From: Chloroflexota bacterium | Lineage (GTDB): Bacteria > Chloroflexota > Limnocylindria > Limnocylindrales > CSP1-4 | Length of the DNA: 16,281 nt | Reading direction: 5' to 3' | Assembly: GCA_021786915.1 (NCBI GenBank) | Contig: JAJYMP010000101.1 | Coordinates: 1 to 16,281, forward strand | Shown: one piece after another, positions 8,902 to 16,281 of the stretch | Layout of the letters: every line of letters starts with the position of its first letter | Position numbering within the stretch: the first letter of the stretch is position 1 | The notes under the pieces: model-generated | What the model was told of the DNA's origin: nothing | What the model saw: the letters and a program-made list of their open reading frames with translations, nothing else | The model's database searches: none | Made by a program: the position numbers and the translations under genes

Positions 8902-9752
8902 GCGCGCGCGTGCTGCGGGCCGGCGACGGGACCCAGTCAGCGTCAGCCGATCTGCCCATCCGCGCCGAGGGGCTGGCGGTCGGCTACAGCAGTCGACCGG
9001 TGGTCTCGGGGATCGACCTCGTCGTCCGCGGCCAGACGTCGCTCGCCCTGGTGGGGACCAACGGCTCGGGCAAGTCGACGCTCCTCAAGTCGATCATGGG
9101 GCTCATCCCGCCCGTGGCGGGCCGACTCGAGGTGTTCAACCGGGCGCCCGGGTCATCAGCCGTGCGCGTCGCCTACCTCGGCCAGGCCCACACCGCGAGC
9201 TTCGTCCTCCCGCTCCGCGCGATCGACGTGGTGCGGATGGCGCGCTTCTCGGCCCGAGGGCTGGCGCGGCCGTTCACCAGCGAGGACCACGACCTGGTCG
9301 CCTGGGGCATGCGGACGATGGGCGTGGAGGGGCTGGCCCGGCACCCGCTGCGGTCGCTTTCTGGAGGCCAGCAGCAGCGCGTCTTCCTGGCCCAGGTGCT
9401 GGCGCGCCGGGCCGACCTGATCGTCCTCGACGAGCCCACCGCGGGGCTCGATGCGGGCGGCCGCGAGCGCTATCTGCAGGCGTTCGCGGGCGAGCTCGAG
9501 CGGGGCGCCGCGGTGGTGACCTCGACCCACGACATCGGCGAGGCCGTCGAGTACGACCAGGTGCTGCTCCTCGCGAGGCGCGTGGTCGCGCTCGGCCCGG
9601 GGCGCGAGGTGCTCACCGCGGACCGCCTGCTCGAGACGTTCGGCATCCTGCTGCGCGACCCGCACAAGGAGCACGCCCAGCGCTTCGTGGTCGCCGAGGT
9701 GGCCCACGGGCAACCCCAGGTCATCGACGTGGGGCCAGAGCAGGCGCCATAG
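8898..9752 (+). CDS. znuC: Zinc ABC transporter ATP-binding protein
   Basis: A 284-aa ATPase that powers ZnuB. Motifs in order: Walker A GTNGSGKST (53-61), Q-loop Gln96, ABC signature LSGGQQQR (154-161), Walker B LIVLDEPT (174-181), D-loop AGLD and H-loop STHD (His211). The Walker A reads GTNGSGKS rather than the usual GPNGAGKS, a mild variant. An N-terminal extension of about 20 residues precedes the nucleotide-binding domain. The C-terminal 35 residues (DPHKEHAQRF onward) carry a few His but no clear metal motif. The start ATG overlaps the znuB stop by 4 bases. Last gene of the zur-znuABC operon; no good terminator follows it. Confidence 0.92.
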   Translation: MSARVLRAGDGTQSASADLPIRAEGLAVGYSSRPVVSGIDLVVRGQTSLALVGTNGSGKSTLLKSIMGLIPPVAGRLEVFNRAPGSSAVRVAYLGQAHTASFVLPLRAIDVVRMARFSARGLARPFTSEDHDLVAWGMRTMGVEGLARHPLRSLSGGQQQRVFLAQVLARRADLIVLDEPTAGLDAGGRERYLQAFAGELERGAAVVTSTHDIGEAVEYDQVLLLARRVVALGPGREVLTADRLLETFGILLRDPHKEHAQRFVVAEVAHGQPQVIDVGPEQAP

Positions 9753-9768
9753 TCTCCCGAGTCGGAGA

Positions 9769-9774
9769 TACGTT
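9769..9774 (+). promoter_or_regulatory. Possible -10 element between znuC and the cytochrome gene
   Basis: TACGTT fits TANNNT and is the same hexamer as the -10 of the HAD gene at 4541. It is 41 bases before the TTG start of the cytochrome gene. No matching -35 is visible, so this is weak; the cytochrome may simply be co-transcribed with znuC. Confidence 0.25.
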
Positions 9775-9815
9775 CGCAATACCGGGCGGGTGAGGCGAGG
9801 ATCTGGTCCGCCGTC

Positions 9816-10298
9816 TTGACCTGCACGAAGGGCTTCGGGTTGTCGTTCCGGGTGGCGGTCTCGTCGGCAACGACCGCGTTCCTCGTGTTCCTTATCCTTC
9901 CGTTCATCGACCGGAGCCGGGCGAGGCATCCCCGGCAGCGGCCGATCGCCACGGCGCTCGGGGTCCTGGCCATCGTGGGCGTGCTCGGGCTGACGTTCCA
10001 AGGCGCCATGGCCCCGGCCGCATCGACCGACACGACCGTCCAGGTCGACACGTCCGCGCTGACCACGTCCCAGGTCGCCGGGTTGAAGGTCTACCAGGTG
10101 GAGGGTTGCGCCTCGTGCCACATGCTGGCCGGGCACGGCGGAACGGCTGGCCCAGACCTGTCACACATCGCAACGCGGCTCACGGGCGACCAGATCCAGC
10201 AGCAGATCCTCAAGCCCAGGGACAAGATGCCGCCCTACGCCGACATGTCGCCCGACGACATGACGAGCATCCTCGGCTTTCTCTCCACGATGAAGTAG
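9816..10298 (+). CDS. Membrane-anchored c-type cytochrome resembling the C-terminal part of a cytochrome b/c (QcrC-like) subunit
   Basis: A 160-aa predicted electron-transfer protein. Residues 12-31 and 44-64 are hydrophobic and joined by LPFIDRSRARHPRQRP, which resembles the end of the subunit IV/cytochrome b part of menaquinol:cytochrome c reductase fusions (Bacillus QcrC type). Residues 85-160 form a monohaem cytochrome c domain with CASCH (98-102) and a probable axial Met138 in DKMPPY. The catalytic part of cytochrome b and its haem ligands are absent: the frame is closed by the znuC stop at 9750. The start is taken as the TTG at 9816; the GTG at 9852 would cut into the first helix, and neither has a good ribosome site. 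It may be a stand-alone anchored cytochrome or the relic of a longer fusion. The haem domain looks intact. Confidence 0.7.
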   Translation: MTCTKGFGLSFRVAVSSATTAFLVFLILPFIDRSRARHPRQRPIATALGVLAIVGVLGLTFQGAMAPAASTDTTVQVDTSALTTSQVAGLKVYQVEGCASCHMLAGHGGTAGPDLSHIATRLTGDQIQQQILKPRDKMPPYADMSPDDMTSILGFLSTMK

Positions 10299-10324
10299 GA
10301 GTGCGTCGGGCCGGCGCCGCACTC
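10299..10324 (+). terminator. Terminator-like hairpin after the cytochrome gene
   Basis: GAGTGCG (10299-10305) pairs with CGCACTC (10318-10324) across a 12-base loop, starting at the first base after the stop. A second stem, CGCCGCC (10324-10330) with GGCGGCG (10342-10348), follows at once. Neither has a U-tract. Position supports a 3'-end role for the cytochrome or zinc-operon transcript. Confidence 0.45.
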
Positions 10325-10463
10325 GCCGCCTGTCGTGCGCGGGCGGCGGGATACTGGCGGGCGGCAGGCCGATATCGACGGCAGTGTCGTTACCTTCGCG
10401 TCTTGTCCCGGGCGTGCCGGCGGGGGGAGAGCGACACCCACGCAAGGGGATGTGCGCGAAGAC

Positions 10464-10640
10464 ATGGTGCTGCTGAGCGGCGCGTCCATGGATCGCCTTC
10501 CGGTCTCGTGGTCGCGACGCGGGAGATGGCAACCGGCCGCGCTCGTCGCGGTTCTGGCTGTCACGCTGCCCCTCCCGAGCGCCGCCTTGGAGGGGCCGGG
10601 GGATGCGCGTTGCCCGACTCGCAGCGGGGACGTCCCCTGA
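10464..10640 (+). CDS. Doubtful small secreted peptide
   Basis: An open frame of 58 codons from the ATG at 10464 (or 50 from the ATG at 10488). It reads as a basic start (SWSRRGRW), a hydrophobic core (AALVAVLAVTLPLP), a small-residue cleavage-like site (SAA) and a short polar tail with one Cys. That is the shape of a signal peptide with almost no mature protein. It could be a tiny exported peptide, the 5' remnant of a lost secreted protein, or chance in GC-rich DNA. Ribosome-site support is poor, and it ends over the GGGGACGTCCCC palindrome. Confidence 0.2.
   Translation: MVLLSGASMDRLPVSWSRRGRWQPAALVAVLAVTLPLPSAALEGPGDARCPTRSGDVP
10626..10637. terminator. Perfect palindrome between convergent transcripts
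   Basis: GGGGACGTCCCC is a 12-base perfect palindrome, 10 bases beyond the argG stop. It could form a short GGGG/CCCC hairpin with an ACGT loop ending argG transcription. There is no U-tract, and a protein-binding site is equally possible. Confidence 0.3.
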
Positions 10641-10646
10641 CAGCAG

Positions 10647-13755
<3,109 letters not shown>

Positions 13756-13864
13756 GGGCTTGGTCGTCCCCCTGGATGATCGTCGGGTCGGCGGCGGGCG
13801 GCCGCACAACGGTATCGTGCCGGGGCTGGTCCCGGGCGCGACTATGAGCGGGATGAGACGGCTC

Positions 13865-14707
13865 TCATGCGCCCGGAGCCGTTGCCCTCCCGCGGTGCGC
13901 CCGCGTCCCTCGACCTGCCCGAGCGTCGGCGGCTCGCCGCGGTTTCACATCACCCTCCCGCGAGGCGTCCCGCACCCTCCGCAGCCCCCGCCGCCCGAAC
14001 AGCGCCAGCAGGTCCGCAAAGCGGTCGACGTGGGCCACGCCGTCGTCGCCGGGGTCCACCTCGGCCAGCTCCAGGCTCCAGGTGGACGCGTGGCTGACGA
14101 GCACCGCGCGGAGGCCGGCCGCCCGAGCGGGAACGATGTCGGATCGGGGCGAGTTGCCGATCATCACGGTCGTGGACGGGTCGAGGCCCCAGCGCGCCAC
14201 CAGGTCGCGGTACGTCGCCGCCACCTTGTGCTCCACGACGGCGATGTGCGCGAAGCGCTCCCGCAGCCCAGACGCGTCGATCTTGGCCCACTGCTCCAGC
14301 GGGTCGCCGCGCGTGACGAGGCCCAGCACGTGGCGGGCGCCCAGGGTGTCGAGCGTCTCCACGACGCCGGGGAACACGGTGACCGCGCCGCGCGGCATGG
14401 CGGCAGCGATCCCGTCGATCCGGGCGAGCGCCTCCGACAGCCGATCCGGCGGCACGATCGCCTGGGCTGCGAGCCGCAGGTGGACGGCGAACGCCGAGGT
14501 TCCGACGCCGCCGGTCGTGAAGTTCGCCTCCTCGATGCGGTCGAGCTCGGCACGCGCGGCCTCGGGCGTCCAGCCGTAGCCGCCCACGACATCGAGCCAG
14601 GCCAGGATCGCGCGCTCGAAGTGGACGTTGTTGTCCCAGAGCGTGTCGTCGGCGTCGAACAGCAGCGTCAGGCGGTCAGCGGCGGGGGAAGCAGCGGCAT
14701 CCGGCAT
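13865..14707 (-). CDS. HAD-superfamily hydrolase
   Basis: A 280-aa putative phosphatase. Motif I is LLFDADDTLWDNN (Asp18 nucleophile, Asp20), motif II LVTRGD (Thr132), motif III Lys161 and motif IV IGNSPRSDI (Asn185-Asp190). The GNSPRSD form of motif IV is seen in a recognisable group of uncharacterised HAD proteins, so the Asn is not necessarily inactivating. A cap domain lies at about 25-110. The last 40 residues (from 240) are Arg/Ala/Gly-rich low complexity, probably a disordered tail. The ATG at 14707 places motif I normally and has a promoter positioned for a leaderless transcript. Substrate unknown. Divergent from the MFS-like gene. Confidence 0.82.
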   Translation of the reverse strand: MPDAAASPAADRLTLLFDADDTLWDNNVHFERAILAWLDVVGGYGWTPEAARAELDRIEEANFTTGGVGTSAFAVHLRLAAQAIVPPDRLSEALARIDGIAAAMPRGAVTVFPGVVETLDTLGARHVLGLVTRGDPLEQWAKIDASGLRERFAHIAVVEHKVAATYRDLVARWGLDPSTTVMIGNSPRSDIVPARAAGLRAVLVSHASTWSLELAEVDPGDDGVAHVDRFADLLALFGRRGLRRVRDASREGDVKPRRAADARAGRGTRAHRGRATAPGA

Positions 14708-14714
14708 GGCGGCG

Positions 14715-14743
14715 AGTGTCCCCGCCGGGCGGTCCCGCGTCAA
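14715..14743 (-). promoter_or_regulatory. Promoter of the second HAD gene, leaderless-type
   Basis: On the minus strand TTGACG (14743-14738, 5 of 6 to consensus) is followed after 17 bases by GACACT (14720-14715), which ends 7 bases before the ATG at 14707. The spacing is ideal for a sigma-70-type promoter and predicts a start point at the start codon. The -10 is only 3 of 6. Confidence 0.45.
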
Positions 14744-14747
14744 TCGC

Positions 14748-14787
14748 AGCCTTGGACCGTGTGTGAACGGACAGCCTCGGACCGTGT
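14748..14787. repeat. Two direct repeats upstream of the HAD promoter
   Basis: AGCCTTGGACCGTGT (14748-14762) and AGCCTCGGACCGTGT (14773-14787) match at 14 of 15 bases with a 25-base period. They start 5 bases beyond the -35 of the second HAD gene, where an activator could bind. A partial third CGGACCG follows near 14795. Confidence 0.55.
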
Positions 14788-14900
14788 CGGACCCCCGGAC
14801 CGCCGACCCAAGCAGAGTCCCGGCGCTCGCGCGAGCCTGCCCGCTGCTGCCCGCGCGCACCACGCTTCAAAGGCGAGTGCCGGCATGAGTCCAACACAAA

Positions 14901-14929
14901 TGGACAAGAAGGCCAGTATCACCTACTAT
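14901..14929 (+). promoter_or_regulatory. Sigma-70-type promoter of the MFS-like gene
   Basis: TGGACA (14901-14906, 5 of 6 to TTGACA), a 17-base spacer, then TACTAT (14924-14929, 4 of 6 to TATAAT). It lies in the most AT-rich patch of the window. The predicted start near 14936 leaves a leader of about 38 bases before the ATG at 14974. Confidence 0.6.
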
Positions 14930-14964
14930 TCTTAGGTAACAACGATATCTAGCCTTCGAAATAG
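14926..14964. promoter_or_regulatory. Operator-like imperfect dyad over the MFS gene start site
   Basis: CTATTCTTAGG (14926-14936) is an imperfect inverted match to CCTTCGAAATAG (14953-14964), with the palindrome GATATC (14944-14949) near the centre. It overlaps the -10 and the predicted start point, where a repressor such as a MarR- or TetR-type protein would block transcription. No regulator gene is visible in the window. Confidence 0.35.
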
Positions 14965-14973
14965 CGACCTGAC

Positions 14974-16281
14974 ATGACTCGTGCGAACCCCATCCGCAAC
15001 CTTGCCGCACCGCTCCGCCCGTGGATCGGCTTCGCCGCGCGCCGCAACCGACCGTACCAGGTGATCGCCGGCTCGCAGGCGGTCCTGGCCGCGTTCGTCA
15101 CCGACGCACTGTTCGTCCCGTTCCTGCTGGTCCTGGGCGCCAACCCAGCGTTCGTCACCTTCGTCGGCCTGCTCCCGGTGCTGGGCTCCGCGGCGCAGGC
15201 GCTGATGCCGAGGGCCCTCCGCCGGACCGATGGCAATTTGCGCGGGATCACGGTCGCCCTGACCGCCGCCACCGAGACCCGGGGCCTGGGGGTCGCGCCC
15301 GTCGCGCTCGGCGCGGCGCTCCACGTGCTCCCGCACGGGGCCGCGATCGCGCTGGTCACGCTGATCGTGCTCGTCGCCGGCTCCGGGGCGCTCGTCGCCG
15401 AGGCCAACCTGTTCTCGTGGCTGGCGATCCTCCTGCCCGACGAGGAGCGCCGGATCGTCACGCCCAAGATGATGGGCGTCACCGCGGGCGCGTCGGCCGT
15501 CCTGCTGATCCCCGCCGGGATCCTCCTCGCGACCGTCGATCCTGTCGTGGCGCCCTGGCTGTACGTCGCGTTCTTCGGGTTCGGGGCCGTCGCCTCGCTG
15601 CCTCTCGTCCGCGCGGTGGCCCGCCTCTCGCGGCCGGGTCGCGTGACGATCCCGCGCGCCGATGCCGTCGTCCCGCCGACCCCGGCCCTCCGCTCCTTCC
15701 TGCGCGCCACGACGTGGAACGCCACCGCCGTCGGGCTCACGCCGTATTTCGGCGTGTTCGCCGTGTCGGTGCTGGGGATGTCGCCCGGCTTCGCCGTCGT
15801 GCTGTCGGGCACGTGGGCGGCCGCCTCGCTGCTGACCTCGGCGGTACTGGGCGCGGTGCTGGCACAGGTCTCCTCGGCGCGGCTGCTGCGCGCGGCCTAC
15901 CTGTCGCGCGGCCTGGGGATGCTGCTGTGCGTGGCGGCATTCCCCGGCAACGCCGGCGCCGCCGTGATCCTCGTCGCCGCCGTCATCATCAACGCCGTCG
16001 GGTACGCGGTGACAGTGCTGGCCCAGACGGAGCGGCTGTTCCGGCTGACGTCCGGGCCCGCCCTCGTCTCGGCCCAGGCGTCCATGACCGTGCGCAATGC
16101 GGCCGCGTTCACCGGTGGCGGCCTCGCGCTGTCCGCGGCGACCGCCCTCGCGGAGGGGATCGGCTTCCCGGCATGGGCCGCGATGTTCACGGCGTCGGCG
16201 CTGCCCCGGTTCGCAGCCGCGCACCGCACGCAGGTGCCGCCGTCCTGGCGGACTGCCTCGAGGCCGGTCCAGGCGCCGCCG
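14974..16281 (+). CDS. MFS-like multi-spanning membrane transporter, 3'-truncated
   Basis: 436 codons are open from the ATG at 14974 to the window edge with no stop, so the gene continues to the right. The product is strongly hydrophobic, with about 10-12 candidate membrane helices. A central loop, NLFSWLAILLPDEERRIVTPK, resembles the WxxWxxxLvPexxRG loop of a group of uncharacterised major facilitator proteins. Another basic loop (ARLSRPGRVTIP) lies mid-protein before the second helical half. Codon use is the same GC-rich type as neighbouring genes. No Shine-Dalgarno sequence precedes the ATG. A strong promoter and operator-like dyad upstream suggest regulated expression, as for exporters, but the substrate is unknown. 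The family assignment is moderate; membrane-protein character is secure. Confidence 0.75.
   Translation, partial: MTRANPIRNLAAPLRPWIGFAARRNRPYQVIAGSQAVLAAFVTDALFVPFLLVLGANPAFVTFVGLLPVLGSAAQALMPRALRRTDGNLRGITVALTAATETRGLGVAPVALGAALHVLPHGAAIALVTLIVLVAGSGALVAEANLFSWLAILLPDEERRIVTPKMMGVTAGASAVLLIPAGILLATVDPVVAPWLYVAFFGFGAVASLPLVRAVARLSRPGRVTIPRADAVVPPTPALRSFLRATTWNATAVGLTPYFGVFAVSVLGMSPGFAVVLSGTWAAASLLTSAVLGAVLAQVSSARLLRAAYLSRGLGMLLCVAAFPGNAGAAVILVAAVIINAVGYAVTVLAQTERLFRLTSGPALVSAQASMTVRNAAAFTGGGLALSAATALAEGIGFPAWAAMFTASALPRFAAAHRTQVPPSWRTASRPVQAPP

Larger units (their letters stand above)
10299..10646. other. Gene-poor stretch between the cytochrome gene and argG
   Basis: 348 bp with no firmly supported gene. 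It starts with two tandem hairpins, contains one doubtful short open frame for a secreted peptide (10464-10640), and ends with the perfect palindrome GGGGACGTCCCC (10626-10637) just before the convergent argG stop. I looked for riboswitch-like conserved boxes and saw none I could name. Confidence 0.45.

Noticed and set aside
10381..10463. Riboswitch or other structured RNA in the spacer before argG
   Set aside because: I compared it by eye with c-di-GMP, cobalamin and thiamine motifs and found no convincing conserved boxes.
14885..14935. 16-codon open frame MSPTQMDKKASITYYS as a leader peptide for the MFS-like gene
   Set aside because: The predicted promoter lies inside this frame, so it would not be transcribed from that promoter, and it has no ribosome site.
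14932..16224. Long minus-strand frame opposite the MFS-like gene
   Set aside because: Its Arg/Gly/Asp/His-rich composition marks a shadow; the plus-strand frame encodes membrane helices and is open to the edge.

Overview
This window is GC-rich bacterial chromosome with densely packed housekeeping genes. I see no mobile element, CRISPR array, tRNA or rRNA. The best guess is Chloroflexota (Limnocylindria-like), with Actinomycetota as the alternative. The clues are an actinobacterial-type GuaB1, a long VPTPT-type linker in a secreted hydrolase that ends in a galactose-binding-like domain, an NuoF-like protein paired with a 3-Cys ferredoxin, a cytochrome resembling the tail of a menaquinol:cytochrome c reductase subunit, and several gene starts that look leaderless. 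This placement is inference from protein style, not from a marker gene.

Layout, left to right: (1) the 3' two thirds of glmS on the + strand, running in from the left edge; (2) a roughly 350-400 bp spacer, then a large secreted glucosaminidase-domain protein (+); (3) a HAD phosphatase (-) convergent with it; (4) two hairpins and guaB1 (-), a GMP-reductase-type member of the IMPDH/GMPR family; (5) a 354 bp divergent spacer carrying a Fur/Zur-like box and a leaderless-type promoter, followed by the zinc operon zur-znuA-znuB-znuC (+), with a 4-base ATGA overlap between znuB and znuC; (6) a small membrane-anchored cytochrome c (+) whose N-terminus looks like the last helices of a cytochrome b/subunit IV; (7) a 348 bp stretch with hairpins and at most one doubtful secreted peptide; (8) argG (-); (9) an NuoF-like flavoprotein and a [3Fe-4S]-type ferredoxin (-), overlapping by 4 bases; (10) a second HAD hydrolase (-), divergent from (11) an MFS-like membrane protein (+) that is open through the right edge.

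The clearest working unit is the zinc block: a Fur-family sensor with Zur-like ligands, a lipoprotein zinc binder, a permease and an ATPase, all behind one operator-like site. The second is the NuoF-like/ferredoxin pair, probably an NAD(P)H:ferredoxin electron-transfer module. In both of its proteins only three cysteines are placed for the cluster. The remaining genes serve amino-sugar synthesis (glmS), purine salvage (guaB1) and arginine synthesis (argG).

I did not find a convincing new multi-gene system. The points most worth following are the three-cysteine electron-transfer pair, the headless cytochrome b/c-like protein, the Asp-to-His change at the predicted fourth ligand of ZnuA, a partial duplication of the ferredoxin 3' end, and the direct repeats and strong promoter between the last two genes.
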